NCBI GenBank assembly: GCA_021432635.1
Contig: MU270107.1
Coordinates: 153,210 to 217,209 of the forward strand
Source: Thozetella sp. PMI_491
Lineage: Eukaryota; Ascomycota; Sordariomycetes; Chaetosphaeriales; Chaetosphaeriaceae
Reading direction: 5' to 3'
Length of the DNA: 64,000 bases
Under the pieces are notes generated by a model. It was given only the letters and a program-made list of their open reading frames with translations, did no database searches and was not told the DNA's origin. Both the position numbers and the translations under genes were made by a program. How positions within the stretch are numbered: the stretch's first letter is position 1; each line of letters opens with the position of its first letter. Of the stretch, positions 19,737 through 32,273 are shown piece by piece.

Positions 19737-22700
19737 ATGGCCCCATTTGGCGCCGCTGCGCAGAATGTGCTGTCGCCCATCTCGCCCGTCACGCCCTCGC
19801 ACCACATCACCACCTCCACCACTAGCGGCCTCGCTCCCTTAGCCCAGAACCACCCGCTCGCCGCCGCTACCCCGAGCACTGTATCCGATGGGACCTCGCA
19901 CGGCAACGCTGCCGCTGCCGCCCTGCACAAGCGCGTCTACCAGGCCTGCATCCCATGCCGCCGACGCAAGGTGCGCTGCGACCTCGGCTCCGTCGACCAT
20001 CCCCACGACCCCCCCTGCGTGCGCTGCCGTCGCGAGAGCAAGGAGTGCTTCTTTAGTGCCACGCGGAGGAAGCGCAAGGTCGATGACCCCGAGGACGAGC
20101 TCGAGCAAGATGAATACATCATCCGCAACGGGCGCAAGCAGCTCCGGGCGAGCGAGGCTGCCTTTGACCGTCGCCTCTACAGCGACGTGCCCCTCACCCC
20201 AGGCGGCACCCATGGGCGCTCGCGACCGCTGAGGAGGCCCGGCACCGAAGAGCCCACTGAAGACTACGATCGCGCGAGCACCGGCAGGGATCTCGACGAG
20301 GACGAGCCGAACACGCAGCTCGAGAATCTCGAGGCCCAGTCCGTCATGCGCACAGGCATGTACGGCCCTCACGATGCGCTTGACCTACTGTACAAGGCAG
20401 CTACAAATAAGTTGGTGACCCTTGTATAACCCCCGGCGGTGCTGGTCCCCCACGATACTGACCATTGTAGACACGATGAAGAGCTCCACCAGGCGACGCC
20501 GAGCAGCATGTCAACGACCCAGGGGCCCGTCCGCCCAGACGCTCTACGAAAGTCCTCGCACCACCGCGAGGCCAGCATTCACCCCAGGCAGATATCCCGT
20601 CAGGACAATGCCGTGGACCCGGCTATTGATCCCGCCCTCACTAAGCGAGATCCAGCGGACGACCTCGGGTACGGTGAAGCTCTCAAGGCTTGGGCTAGAT
20701 TCCGTTTCGTGAGAGCTGGGTGGTTTACCGCTCAGGAGGCCATCGACTACATCGACTAGTAAGGGCTTGCCCTCCTCCTTGTCCCTCCTCCTCTGGTCAC
20801 TGTTGTTAACGAGGTGCCTAGCTACTACGAATATCTGTCGCCCCTGACGCCAATTTCCCCGCCGACGTTCCGCAACCCAGCTTCTCACGTCACCTTGCTC
20901 ACCGAAGAACCCATCCTTGCGGTGACCCTGCTGACAATAGCCACGCGATACCGTCGCCTGCAAGGCACTGGTGCGCACTGTCGGTCACACGCCATCCACG
21001 AGCAGATGTGGCAGTATCTCCGAAGCATGATTGAGCGTGTCATCTGGGGCCAGGAGGCGTTCGGCGGTGGCTTCTGTGGCTCGGGAGCCGACACTGGCTG
21101 GGGCTCGAGCAACAACAACCTCGCGGATGAGAACTGGTCCTCTAGTACTGCTCCTTGGAGAGGTCTGCGGAAGGGCAGCCTCCGCACGCTCGGGACCATC
21201 GAGTCTCTACTCCTGCTGACCGAGTGGCACCCTCGATCGCTTCACTTCCCCCCCAACGACGCCACAGATGAGCTCATGCTACCTCCGCCCGCGACAGTGC
21301 CGCAGAATGCCGGCGAAGAGAACGGCGCTGGGCACGGAACTGGGGGGCGCGGCCGGCGAATCGAAGGCTGGCTGGAGCCTGCTTGGCGGAGCGACCGCAT
21401 GTCCTGGATGCTGCTGAGTACTGGCATGGGATTGGCGTACGAACTAGGTGTCTTCGACGACATTGATGACCTGCTTGCCACGGGCAACATTACCCGCCCG
21501 GAGTACGAGGAGGAGGATTATCGAATCCGAGCCTCTCGCATCAAGAGGCTCATCATCATCTACATCAGCCAGCTGGCTGGCCGCCTCGGCTGGACCAACA
21601 TGATCCCAGAGAGTCTCCGGAGGTCGGACCACCAGAAGAAGAAGCGACCGGTTTCGGTGGAAGGCGCCACCCCGGGCACGAACCAGTCGTCCCTCTCCAA
21701 TACCTTCAATTACATACCCGACCTAGAGCTAGACGATCAGATCATATACTGCTGGGCCGGCATCAGCAATGCGATGCAGTATGGAAACGAGAAGCTGTTC
21801 CGGTCTAGACAGCACACGACAGACATAATACAGAGCGGCAAGTACATCAATCTGCTCAAGGAGTTCCAGCCAATCCTCAACGACTGGTGGCAGCACTTTG
21901 ACCGTTTCAGGCTGCCTCCCTTTATCCGACATATTCTCACGATCGAGTATGAGTACGTCAGGATCTACGTGTTCTCTCTTGCACTCCAAGCCGTGGTCGA
22001 GAGGTGCACGCTCAATGCCAGCGGGGGCGGGGGCAACGCCTCTGGGGGTAGCGTCTCGGGCCAGTCTGGCCCGCAGCTGTCGCCTCAGACGCAGAACTAC
22101 TACGGCAAGCTCCCGCTGGGCCAGCTCGGCGGCTTCGGCACTGAGGATCAAGAATACGTCAAGTCGGTGGTTACCGGCAGCCGCAACCTCCTGAAGACGG
22201 TGGTGAATGGCCTCCGACCGGGTGACTACCTAAAGCACGTGCCGGTCCGGACGTATTTCCGCATCATCAGCGGAGCCATGTTCTTACTGAAGACCTTCGC
22301 CGTTGGTGCGCCCAAGAACGAGATCGAGGCCAGCATCCAGCTAATGGACCAGACGGTCGATGCTCTCCGTAACTGCATTGTGGATGACGTCCACTTGGGC
22401 ATCCGCTTCGCCGACATGCTCGAGCAGCTCACCGGCCGTCTTCGCAACCGCTTCATCCACGCCCCGCCGCCTCCTGCCCCAACAAGCGACGCACGAAGCC
22501 CAGGCGGCACCCATCTCGACACGACAAATGGTACTGCTGCGAATGGCGGCCCGACCGGAACAGATTGGGCGAAGCGAGAGGGCATTGTCGGTCCCGGTAA
22601 GTGGCAGCTCTTCAGGTATCTGGCTCTAAGTAGAAGATCCAAGTGGCGCTAACATTACGGCTTTCTAGAACGCACCACTACACCGGCCAACATATCGGCC

Positions 22701-23099
22701 ACCCCTTGGGATCTCAATACGGGTACCTTCCCGTTCCCGACCGGCTCTGCCTCAATGTTCGGTCCCTCGACTCCGGCTGCTCATCATCACTTGCCAGAGA
22801 ACACCAACAACACCGCTCCCGCCCCGGGAAGCGGTGGCAGTGGTGCTGGCCCTAGCGGTGCCGGCGGCAACAACTCCTCAAACATGAACTTCGATGGGGC
22901 TAACTACGACAACTCGGACTGGAATAACCCAGGAAATGAGATGTGGTACTTGCCGCCTGGGCCCGCTCTCTTCCAGAACATCGAGAACTCTGCCGTTGCC
23001 ATGACGGCCGAGGGTGTCAACGTCGGCGGCCTCGATCTACTCGAGTACATGGTCATGGACCCTACCGAATTTGGGAACATAGACGGGTACCAAGCTTGA
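19737..23099 (+). CDS. Zn(II)2Cys6 transcription factor, Aro80-like
   Basis: Nuclear DNA-binding regulator. Four exons: 19737-20410, 20471-20758, 20822-22596 and 22669-23099 (1055 aa). The binuclear zinc cluster is complete: C71, C74, C81, C94, C97 and C104 (C-x2-C-x6-C-x12-C-x2-C-x6-C), followed by a basic patch RRKRK. The spacing and the [13 protein letters not shown] loop resemble Aro80, the yeast activator of aromatic amino acid catabolism. The middle region (exon 3) is the fungal-type regulatory domain, starting near [17 protein letters not shown] low-complexity Gly/Ser insert lies in it, and the C-terminal exon is Asn/Gly-rich with a hydrophobic-acidic end that may activate transcription. 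The first intron uses a less common GTTGGT donor, chosen because it alone keeps frame into the exon starting HDEELHQ. Zn2Cys6 identity is secure; the Aro80 assignment is moderate. Confidence 0.88.
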
Positions 23100-24124
23100 A
23101 GTGCTGAGGGAACGCCGTTGACTTAGAGGCTTGATTCTCCTTCCATGAGACCCCGGAGAACCGAAGACTACCAAAGGACTTTGACGGCAGTTCTCATGAC
23201 CACCATTTCCACCTATTTCCGCCAGCCTTTTTTTTCCTACTTCATTTCGTCACGATATACACCCGGCAGGGTGGTAGAGACCTTTTAAGACTGACTGAGA
23301 ACGGCAAGACGTAAGAGCGCTCGCTGCGCTTGTCTCCGAACCTTAATGATTGCTATTTAGTTGCTTCTTTCGCAGCTGGGGCAGGGCGTCGGGAACTAGT
23401 CGAATTTTTTGGGTGGGAGGAAAAGTTGCTTCAAATTTGTTTTGATCGGTGGAACCTGGTTCAACAGCCACAGGCTTCCTTCGACGAGTGCAGACACAAA
23501 AGGGTCTAGTTAAGGAAGGCGGAAGTGAGGCCCTTGAAGGGCCAAGGAACATAGCTGATCGTGGGAGGGACGGATACTATACCTACTACATACGTATGCA
23601 CATATATATATATATACCTGTCCAGTTGGCCAAAGTCCTCCCAAGTGGTGCGTTGACACTATCTGATCTATGGCCGTACCTTGCAACCAGCTTCAGCAGT
23701 TCCTCGAGTTCGGAGATTCAAGCCGTGAGCATCTAGAGCAAATGCAGTGGAGGGATAGCGGAGCTGGTAGGCAGTAGGAGCGGAAACTGTTAGGTCAGGC
23801 GCGAGTCACGGAGAAGGTGTACCGGCAGTTGGGTCATACGACCATAATAATTTAACACAGACTAGACTGCAAGTAATAGCTAATCGCTGGGCGAAGACGC
23901 CTGGGTATCTGACACGAAAGGGTATTTCACACACAAAGACGAACAGCTCATAGCCGACAGCAAGGGGGAGTGGAGGGATTGATCCCAGGAAAAAGGGAAG
24001 AACAGTTCCCCAGAAATAAAAAAAGAAAGAAGGGGAGGAGGAGACAGAGGCTTGATCGAGGGGGGCGTCGCTCTGCGAACGATGCCCGGGACAATCAGTG
24101 GTAGTTTGATCCTAGCCAGCCAAC
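23100..24124. other. Intergenic region between convergent genes
   Basis: 3' flanks of the Zn2Cys6 regulator (+) and the DUF4211 gene (-). It contains an (AT)n microsatellite at 23602-23616. No gene seen. Confidence 0.6.
23602..23616. repeat. (AT)n microsatellite
   Basis: Fifteen bases of uninterrupted alternating A and T in a convergent intergenic region. Confidence 0.85.
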
Positions 24125-26104
24125 CTATGGGTGCCCAATCAAGCCAGACCTCCTCCTGTTTCTGCTGCGGCCCTCCTCCACGGCGGCACGGGACTTGGAC
24201 GCCTCGAAATCGGCCCACAGGCGGCTCAAGAAGCCGGCCTGGTCCCAGTCGTTGATGGTGTTGATGACGGCCACCTCGCGGACCGTGGCGCTCTTGGTTC
24301 TGAAGTCGGCGGCGCTGCGGCCGTCGTGCTTGAGGCGATCCTCCACAGCTATGAACAGGGCACGCTTCCAGTGCAGCAGCATGTGCGTCATCTCGGCGTT
24401 GGCGTGGCAGTCGGATCCGAGATACCACTGGCGGGTCTCGGGCTCGACCTTGCGGCCCTCCTCGTCGTACTGCTGGCTGCCGTCTCCATCCTGGTCCTCG
24501 CCGTCGTCGACGTCGCCGGGCTGCTCGACCTCCTCCAGGAAGCGATCAATCCGGTGCCGCGCGGTGCTCTGATTGTAGGGCCGGCCTTGGAAGCTGACCA
24601 TGAACTTGACCGGGTGGTTGGTCCGGTTGCAGCCGGTACAGTGGTCGATGCCATTCGCGATCGCCGTGACGGCGTCTATCTCAAAGGACTCCATCTTGGG
24701 CCGGGCGCGCAGCGTCTTGACGAAGTCCGCCTTCCAGCTCGTCGAAATGTACGTGGAGTGGGCAAGGCCCTCGAGGAGCTGGTTGACCTTGTCCCATGCC
24801 ATGAGGTATTTCGCATCCTTCCGCGTCTCTTCTGCGCGCGGATTGAGCAGGAAAGAGACGAGCCACTCCACGCAGATGTAAAATTGCTCATCTGGAGGCC
24901 TGTGAGCGTCCGCACTGTGCGAGAACGGCATATCGGCGAGGCGAGGCCCTGTGTACTGAGGGGCCTCGTCGTCTTGGTCATCTGGGTTGTCTTCATCGCT
25001 GTTGTCCTCGGCGATGTCGTCATCTTCGTTGTTTTCGCCAGCTCCGCCCTGTGAAGGGCCGTCGTCGGCGTTCTCCTCAGACGACTCTTCGTCGTCAAAC
25101 TTGTCGAGAGACTGGTATTGGGGATCCGGGTCGTAGAGCGCGCGTGCTTCCTCTTCGTCGCTCTCGTCTTCACTGTCCACGACCTCTTCCTCATTGTCCA
25201 GTGCTCGGCGGCCGCTCTTCTTGTTCTTGCGGCGGTGGCTCAGGATGTCCTTGGCGCGCTGGTTCTTGGACTGCTTCTTCGGACGAAGACGAAGGGGGGA
25301 AGATCCTGCCTCGGGGGTAAGCTCGGGAGCCGGGGCAGGAGACAAGGAGCTGGTGGCCCGCTCTTGATTCGGTCGGAGGAGTCTCCGACGCTTTGCGGAT
25401 GTGAGGCGGCCGCTGACGCCAGGAGCACTAGGACTTCCCGTGTCTTCCTCGTCTAGGTCATTATCGCTGTCGTCATCGCTGTCGAGCACGATGGTGCGAC
25501 GACTACGGCTAGAGGGCAGATCGTCTTCATCTGATGTCTTATGGACTCGCTTGCCGAGTCTACGCTGCGATGCCGCGCGTGTTCTGGGTCCAGGAGTGAT
25601 GGCATCGTCCTCTTCGTCGTCTTCATCCTCGATTTCCTGACGCGAGGTACGCGGCGCGGCTTCAGTCGACGATTTGTCTTTGGCAGCTCGACGGCTCTTG
25701 AATGAAGCAGTTGGCAGGACATCCTCTTCTTCGTCTTCATCGTCAGAGGAAATAACCACTAGTGCTTTGTTCTTTCCATTCTTAGATGGGCCGTCATTGA
25801 GGCCATCATTGTCGTTAGAGCCGGTGTCTTTAGCTCCATTCTTGCCTGGGGTGCCTATCCTGGCTGCCCGGGACGGCCGAGACGGGCCATCTTCTTCCTC
25901 ATCAATAGAAGGGGCATTATCGACAGCCAGGCTGCCGGGGCCATCCGAGATGGGATGGCGAGACATGATGCGCGAGCTGGTGCGCGGGGCTAGAGGGCTG
26001 GAGAGAGTGCGGCGACGGGCCGGCTGGGGCTGGCGGACCTGCGGGGGAGCGACCCGTGGCCGGCCGAGGGTCGACTCGATGGTCTGCTGGCGGGGTCGAG
26101 CCAT
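24125..26104 (-). CDS. DUF4211-domain nuclear-type protein
   Basis: Single exon, 659 aa, starting at the ATG at 26104-26102; open codons upstream begin with TTG. The first ~400 residues are Ser/Asp/Glu- and Lys/Arg-rich with repeated acidic blocks (VISSDDEDEEEDV, IVLDSDDDSDNDLDEED) and basic clusters (RLTSAKRRRLLR, RRKNKKSGRR) that look like nuclear localisation signals. From about 405 to 600 lies the globular part that I match to DUF4211: EQFYICVEWLVSFLL, then SWKADFVKTLRARPKMESFE and HCTGCNRTNHPVKFMVSF. C489 and C492 form a C-x2-C pair, and the WYLGSDCHANAEMTHMLLHW segment adds C566 and H567, so a metal site is possible. DUF4211 also occurs in animal QSER1 and PRR12, which are chromatin proteins. 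Function in fungi is not established to my knowledge. Confidence 0.8.
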   Translation of the reverse strand: MARPRQQTIESTLGRPRVAPPQVRQPQPARRRTLSSPLAPRTSSRIMSRHPISDGPGSLAVDNAPSIDEEEDGPSRPSRAARIGTPGKNGAKDTGSNDNDGLNDGPSKNGKNKALVVISSDDEDEEEDVLPTASFKSRRAAKDKSSTEAAPRTSRQEIEDEDDEEDDAITPGPRTRAASQRRLGKRVHKTSDEDDLPSSRSRRTIVLDSDDDSDNDLDEEDTGSPSAPGVSGRLTSAKRRRLLRPNQERATSSLSPAPAPELTPEAGSSPLRLRPKKQSKNQRAKDILSHRRKNKKSGRRALDNEEEVVDSEDESDEEEARALYDPDPQYQSLDKFDDEESSEENADDGPSQGGAGENNEDDDIAEDNSDEDNPDDQDDEAPQYTGPRLADMPFSHSADAHRPPDEQFYICVEWLVSFLLNPRAEETRKDAKYLMAWDKVNQLLEGLAHSTYISTSWKADFVKTLRARPKMESFEIDAVTAIANGIDHCTGCNRTNHPVKFMVSFQGRPYNQSTARHRIDRFLEEVEQPGDVDDGEDQDGDGSQQYDEEGRKVEPETRQWYLGSDCHANAEMTHMLLHWKRALFIAVEDRLKHDGRSAADFRTKSATVREVAVINTINDWDQAGFLSRLWADFEASKSRAAVEEGRSRNRRRSGLIGHP

Positions 26105-27626
26105 CCCGGCGGACTGGGTCGGTCGTGGCTGCTGAGCCCAGGCAGCCGGTTTGATATTGCAATGCAGGGCCGATGAGACCGGAGCGCCGGGAGGGGTCCT
26201 CAGGCCTTCAGGTTGCAAGCGCGGGGCAGCTAGGTTCGTTCTGCGACGGAGACGCGTCGCGACCTTTTTTTGGGCTGACGCGGGCTCACGTGGGATTGAC
26301 TGCTGGTAATTATTTTGGTGGGCCGCCTTAACTTTTCAACGTCCGGGCGAGCGAGGCTGAGGTGAAAGAAAAAGCCGGGGAAGAAAGTGGGTCGCACGGT
26401 CCGGAGCGCCAAACCTTCAACCGGTACCGCAATCAGGCTTTGTGATGGAAGGGAAAGAAAGGGTAGGAAAGCTGAGGATCCTTTAAAATCGAGGGTGTAA
26501 AAAAGACTTTATGGTCAGAATGAATAAAAAGAGCGATGAAAAGGATGTTCTCCGAGGTGCAAACGAACGCACTGCGCGTTTACGGTGGTGGGATGACCAA
26601 GGCAGCCGGCTCGTTTGGTGCTGGCGGACCGTCTTGGTCGAGAGTTGCTTGTCGAGTTAGCAAACTCGAGATGCAGACGCAAACAAAATACTCGAGCTGA
26701 TGTGGTCCGTGCTTTAGCACATTTTCCAAATCACTGGGCAATTTGCCAGCGTTCACCTACCTGTCTCTCGAGTCGACCCGTCCAGACATTCGCTGTTTGT
26801 AGTTCTTCATCGGCAGCGACTGGGACATATGCTAGATTCACGACCATATCCCAGGGCGGTATCCAAAAGGACTTGAGGCTGCTCCGGCATCAACATTTTA
26901 TCTGCATTTGCCGTCTTGTAGATTCCTATCCTCCCTCCTTCTCTCAGATATAATTCACTAAAGGGAGGCAGCCTACAGTACTTGCCCCTTCCCACACGGG
27001 AGCCACCACACGCTAGAGAGGATAAGAGATAGAGGACAGCCAACATTTGATAGTATGAGATCGGCTTTATACTGGTTTTTCAATTCTATTCTCTCTATGA
27101 TGAGATGTCTCGATGGTCTAAAAGAGCCTCTTTCCACAAGGCAGATGCCCACCCGATAGCGGAGCCTCCTGACCTCCTGACCTTCCCCTAAACTCCCATG
27201 CTATGACAACGGCGCGCTCGAACATGGATATACGCAAGACGACTTAACGAGCCCATCAAACAGGCGATCGAACAGGTCCAGGTCAGCTCTCTTCTCCCCC
27301 TTGGGGCTGCCCGCCGTCCCAGGCACACAGGTGTGCCTTTCCAGCGAATCAAACATTATATGCGGGTTCCTCGGTTCCCAGGGGGCTTTGCCGGTGCTTC
27401 CTTTTCGCTTCTGTTCCTGTCCGTCCGTGATCGATGGGCTCGATGGATATCCGACACGAAGTGAACACAGAGATTCCCACCAACACACAGGGTGAAATCT
27501 CCGCTCTAGTTCTTTTGGTAACGACTGTATCTCCGCCCGCGCATATTATACACAACTGCTCCAATATACTCCCAGAACGCCAGCGCACAATACCCTGTCT
27601 ATCTGTACGATGCCGTGCCGAAAGGC
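26105..27626. other. Intergenic region
   Basis: Promoter of the DUF4211 gene (left part, with an in-frame but ATG-less extension to about 26218) and the 3' flank of LCB2. No gene-like frame is convincing. Confidence 0.6.
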
Positions 27627-29621
27627 TCACCTCAAGGGGTGCTGGACGTCCTCGGCGGTCCGGGCGATGACGTCGGCCAGCTTCCAGCGCGGAGCCCGGA
27701 TGACGCCCTCGAGGCCGTTGGCCTTGCGCCATTCCTTCTCCATCTCCGGGGTGACTCCGTCAGGTAGAGGTTCGAGGCCGCCGGCGATGCCAGTGGAGAA
27801 CTTGAGCTGCAGGATGTCTCCCACCTCGTCGCAGGCCGCGAGGAGGCGGTCTAGGTCATCCTTGTTGTGTGCCGACGAGACGCAGAAGCGCGCGCGGGAG
27901 CTGATGAGAGGGGTAGCAGGGTATCCGACGATGACGACCGAGATCTTGCGCTTCAGCATCTCGTGGCTAAAGGCCGACATCTTTCCGGGGCTGTAAAGCA
28001 TGATGGGGACAATGGGGGAGTCGTCGTGGCCGGCGACAATGAAGCCGAGACGCTTGAGACCGAGGCGGAGATAACGAGAGTTGAAAGCAATGCGCTCGAG
28101 GCGCTCCTGGCCCTGGCCGGGGCAGTACTCACCCGTGATGAGGCGCAGGGAAGCCAGGATCTGCATCAGGACAGCCGGAGTAGTCGACTCGCCGAGGGCG
28201 GTGGAGGGGTTGGTGGTCTTGAGCTTGGCGATGACTTCCTTGTTGCCAGCGACGTAGCCGCCGTTGGCGCCGAACGACTTGGTGAAGGTACCCATAAGGA
28301 TATCGACCTCGGCGGGGTCAACGCCGAAGTAGTCGCACACGCCACGGCCGTTGGGGCCGAGGGCGCCGATGCTGTGGGCCTCATCGACATACAGGAAGAA
28401 CTTGTACTTCTTCTTGAGAGCGACCACACTGGGCAGGTCACACATGGTGCCCTCCATCGAGTAGAGGCCTTCGATGGCGACCAGGATCTTCTTCCAGGGG
28501 CGGTGGGTGCGGGGCTGGCCCTGCGAGATAGCGTCGCGCAGCTTCCGCTCGAGATCTTCCATGTTGTTGTGCTTGAACGACTGAATCATGGCACCCGAGA
28601 GACGAGCGCCGAGGCGGATCGACGCGTGGTTAAGCTCGTCAGAGATGATCAGGCAGCCCTTGCCGATCAGAGCAGGGAAGGAGCTGGCGTTGGTGACGAA
28701 ACCCATAGAGAAGACCATGGCGTCCTCCTTGCCCAGGAACTTGGCCGTCTCCCTCTCAACCTCCTGGAGCAGATCTGAAGCCCCCGAGTCGGCAACGGGG
28801 CTGCAGAAGGTGAGGCCGTACTTGCGGACGGTCTCCTCGACGGCATCGGCGCAAGGTCCTTCGGACTGGGCAAAGCCAAGGTAGTTGTAGGAGCTCATGT
28901 TGAGGGTCTCGGTGGTGGTACCGGTGTAGGTGTAGTTGCGGTTGAAATTGTCCGACTTGCGGTCCAGGAGGGTGATGTAGCGGCCTGGCACGCCGGTGGT
29001 CGGCCGGCTGAAGCAGTCATCAATGCGCATCTTGAGCCGGCGGACGTAAAAGTTGTCGAAATCCTCGTTGAGAGGGGCATAGCCATTGTGGGCCTTGAGG
29101 GCCTGGTAGATCTTCTTGTCGCCGAAACGCTTGCCGAAGAAATCACGGGTGTGGCCGAAGAAGATAAGAAGGAGATAGCTGAGGTAGGTGGCAACGACGT
29201 AGAAGTACGGAGGCTCGTCCTCAACCGGGGCTCCTAGGGCCTGGCTCCCCCGGGCCTTGCTGGCATACCGGTGGGAAGGGCTGAGCAAGGGGCCGAACTG
29301 GGCCTCTACGCGCCGCTGTCTGCTCTCCTCGGCAGCCGAGGGCGGCGAGAAGAGAGTCGTGGTCGGCTCGTCATGTTCGGGTTCCCCGGTAGCGGACGAA
29401 AGGGAGATGGTGGGAAGGCCGAGGCCGGCACCGTTCAGCTGCGGCGAAGGGCTCTGCTGGTTCGGCATGGCGGGTAGGTGCTCCTTGTTCTTGGGCGACG
29501 AGAAGAATTGGGTAAGGCGGTTGCCTTTGGACTGGGACGGCCGACGCTCACCAGTCCGCTCGCCGGGGAGCATGCTGGAGGGGGAGGAGGCGGGAGAAAA
29601 GGGGTTAATCTTTCGGGGCAT
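27627..29621 (-). CDS. LCB2: Serine palmitoyltransferase subunit 2
   Basis: Catalytic subunit of the ER enzyme that condenses L-serine with palmitoyl-CoA to 3-ketodihydrosphingosine, the first and rate-limiting step of sphingolipid synthesis; it works as a heterodimer with Lcb1. Single exon, 664 aa, from the ATG at 29621-29619. Residues 1-135 are a Ser/Pro-rich extension, then a hydrophobic anchor at about 139-156 (YFYVVATYLSYLLLIFFG). The alpha-oxoamine synthase fold follows: LNMSSYNYLGF, the glycine-rich and aldimine-site segment VDEAHSIGALG (about 412-422), and GTFTKSFGANGGY with the pyridoxal-phosphate lysine K448. The end contains SRARFCVSSAH, typical of the family. The N-terminal extension is longer than in yeast Lcb2 and rich in potential phosphorylation sites. 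The call is secure. Confidence 0.97.
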   Translation of the reverse strand: MPRKINPFSPASSPSSMLPGERTGERRPSQSKGNRLTQFFSSPKNKEHLPAMPNQQSPSPQLNGAGLGLPTISLSSATGEPEHDEPTTTLFSPPSAAEESRQRRVEAQFGPLLSPSHRYASKARGSQALGAPVEDEPPYFYVVATYLSYLLLIFFGHTRDFFGKRFGDKKIYQALKAHNGYAPLNEDFDNFYVRRLKMRIDDCFSRPTTGVPGRYITLLDRKSDNFNRNYTYTGTTTETLNMSSYNYLGFAQSEGPCADAVEETVRKYGLTFCSPVADSGASDLLQEVERETAKFLGKEDAMVFSMGFVTNASSFPALIGKGCLIISDELNHASIRLGARLSGAMIQSFKHNNMEDLERKLRDAISQGQPRTHRPWKKILVAIEGLYSMEGTMCDLPSVVALKKKYKFFLYVDEAHSIGALGPNGRGVCDYFGVDPAEVDILMGTFTKSFGANGGYVAGNKEVIAKLKTTNPSTALGESTTPAVLMQILASLRLITGEYCPGQGQERLERIAFNSRYLRLGLKRLGFIVAGHDDSPIVPIMLYSPGKMSAFSHEMLKRKISVVIVGYPATPLISSRARFCVSSAHNKDDLDRLLAACDEVGDILQLKFSTGIAGGLEPLPDGVTPEMEKEWRKANGLEGVIRAPRWKLADVIARTAEDVQHPLR

Positions 29622-32273
29622 CGTCTCGTTGCCTCTAAGCAATGCAATAGGGTCGTCGAAAATGCTTCGGCCTTCGAGTCCGGAGCGCGCGGTTCGCGGC
29701 CGATTGGTGCTACTATAGTAGAAAAAAAAATCTCGAGTGTTAGCGACTTGGATTGAGGAATTCGTTTTTTTGAAGGTTTGATCGTTAGAAAGCGCCGGGC
29801 CCCCGGGGGGAAGGCGATCTTGGCCTCAAGATCTGCAAGTGCGCCACAGGGCCAACGCGTAGCACCACCCACACGCACCACTTTGAACCGTTGCGGGCCA
29901 GCTTCCTCTGCACAAAGCCGCCGCGCTAGAAGACGGCCTTGGGAGACAGCGCGACCACAAAACAATGACGGCTTCCTGACTCAGCGCCGGCAGCTAGAGG
30001 GCTCGGGAACAAGCAACCATGAGGACGGGAGGGCGGGCCCGGCGTGCTCACACGACAAGTTGATTGCCACAGGGAAAGCCCAACGGCACGGGAGGGAGAT
30101 GGAGTAACAAGAAAAGCGATCGGTCGGGAACTTACAATCTTGGTCGCTTTTTGCCGTGGTCTGATGGCTGCCGTTTTCCCAGGTCGTACAGAGCTGTGCT
30201 TGGTGGGCGGTGAGGGCGCGGCTGGGACGAGAGATCCGCCACGAATAGGAGTCGCGTTCGGAGGGCGCCGCAGGGGGGCAGAGCTCGTTATCTGGTAAAA
30301 AGGAATGTGTCGACGGCAGATGCGATCCTGCTAGACCGGCCGGTGGCTGCCTGAGCAAGCAAAGAAGCTCGACGACGGGCGTGCAGCAGCCAATGGACCC
30401 GGGAGAGACAGGTACAGGAGAGGGGAAGGAGAGGAAGAGAGGGAAAAGGGGGGGCTCAGGCGAGGAAAAGTCGAGAATGAGGGTCGAGATTTGTACGACT
30501 CAGCAGATTTGAGAAGGGGTGAAGGGGGCCCTGGAAATTGGTATTACTGTGATGAGCCACTAGCCACACCGTAATTTTGGGTAGCTGTCCGAGACCCCTG
30601 CACCCTCGCCTAGCGTTGTATTGTTGCTGGAGGTGCCGGGCCTTGTCGACTTCCCGTCCCGAGAGGGGACTGCTGTTACTAAGAAGTCCGGAAGAGGGCA
30701 AGAAGAAGCTCAGCCTACCAGGGGAGGGGAGGGGGGAGAAAAAGAGGCCCCGACCCTTTTGGCTCCGTGTGCTCTCCTTGGTCCGCCTCGCAGCGATCGG
30801 CCGTTGGAGCGTTTCTTAACAATGAGAGGCCGCCACGGCCTAATACGTTCTATCTTTTTTTTTTCTCCTTCTCTTCTTCCTTTCTCAATCCCCACTCCTC
30901 TGTTATGGGAGGGTCGAATTGGGCCGGTGGAGAGAGACAAGTCCCGAGACGTGGTCGGCTAGTCGCCGAGCTGCTTATTGGTGTGGTGACAAAGCAAGTG
31001 CTGAGAGGACAGTGCCAAACCAACGTACGGTATAAATCGGGCAGTGGAAGAGGACTCCGTCCAGGGTGGGGGCGACAGGGTCGGGGCGAGGGCTGGTAGT
31101 ACTGACAGGCGGCAGGCCGGGGCTTCCGGAAATGCCTCTCACTATTTCTCTCTGGTTGCCATCATATCATCTTCAGTTCCCGTGCCCTTTTTAAACTTGG
31201 GTCCCTCATCGTGCCCATGGCGCGACAAACCGGGCGCGACAAACCGGCCCCCTTCCACCTTCCGTTGCCCCCCCTCCCTTGCCCCCCGTCCTCCGGTCCT
31301 CCACACTATCATGCATGGATCACCAGCCTCTGCACATACATACACACGCACATACTCCCTGTGAATAGGTAAGGATACGTAGGTGGGTGTGTATCACATC
31401 AGATGAGTCGCGTAAGCCACCGAGGCTTCTGCGCCGGCGATATGCCCTCGTCCCAAGGCGCTCCCCCTCTAGTCGAAACGGGTAAGGGCCAGCCCCGCGA
31501 TCCCCTCGCGTCGCTGCCCGAGCTTGCGATCGCATGAGATCGGACAGCTGCCAGCTCAGTGGCCTCATTTCTCTTCCAAGGCCGCAAGTAGCTATGCTGC
31601 CGGGATCCAGGCTACTGAGGCTGCTACCTCTCCCGCCTTGGAGGTTAAGGGGATGAAGAAGAGGAGTGATTGCATCATCGCGCCGCTGTCGTGTGGTTTT
31701 GTGCAGCGGTCATGGCTGTAGCGAAGCCCGGCGTACACGCTCGTCACCACTTGCCGTTTGCCGGCAAGGTCGGGATGCCTCGCATAACCGCGTTGGCTCT
31801 TAGCCTCTGCGCAGGGCGGGACCCCACACCAGGTCCCAGTTCGCCGGGCGATTTCTCAAGCCAAGTCACTAATTATCTCACATGGGTAGGGGGAGGAGCG
31901 ACGGGGTTTGAAATCAAACCAAGACCTTTCCGCGTGCGTGTGTGTTTTTTTTTTTCTTGGGCCTTTGTCCCCACCCCTTCCCCCCGGCCCTGCTTCTCTC
32001 CCCAGCTCGACCAGCATTCGAACAAGCAAGTTGCAACCGGCGACGTAGTTTGCAATATGCGCATACAATGAAGACAATCAATGAGCAGACCATGGCCCAC
32101 GCCGCATGAAGGGCTATGGAGCTCCGAATGCCAGCCAGACCGCTCCTCCGAGCCGGCGATGGCCGTGGGCTCCGCAAACATCCAGGTCAAACTCGGGTCC
32201 AGAAAAGTCGTCAGATGGCCCCTTCGCTTCGTCCCCAAATGTCTCGCGTCTACAGATAGGTACTGGGCCTGAT

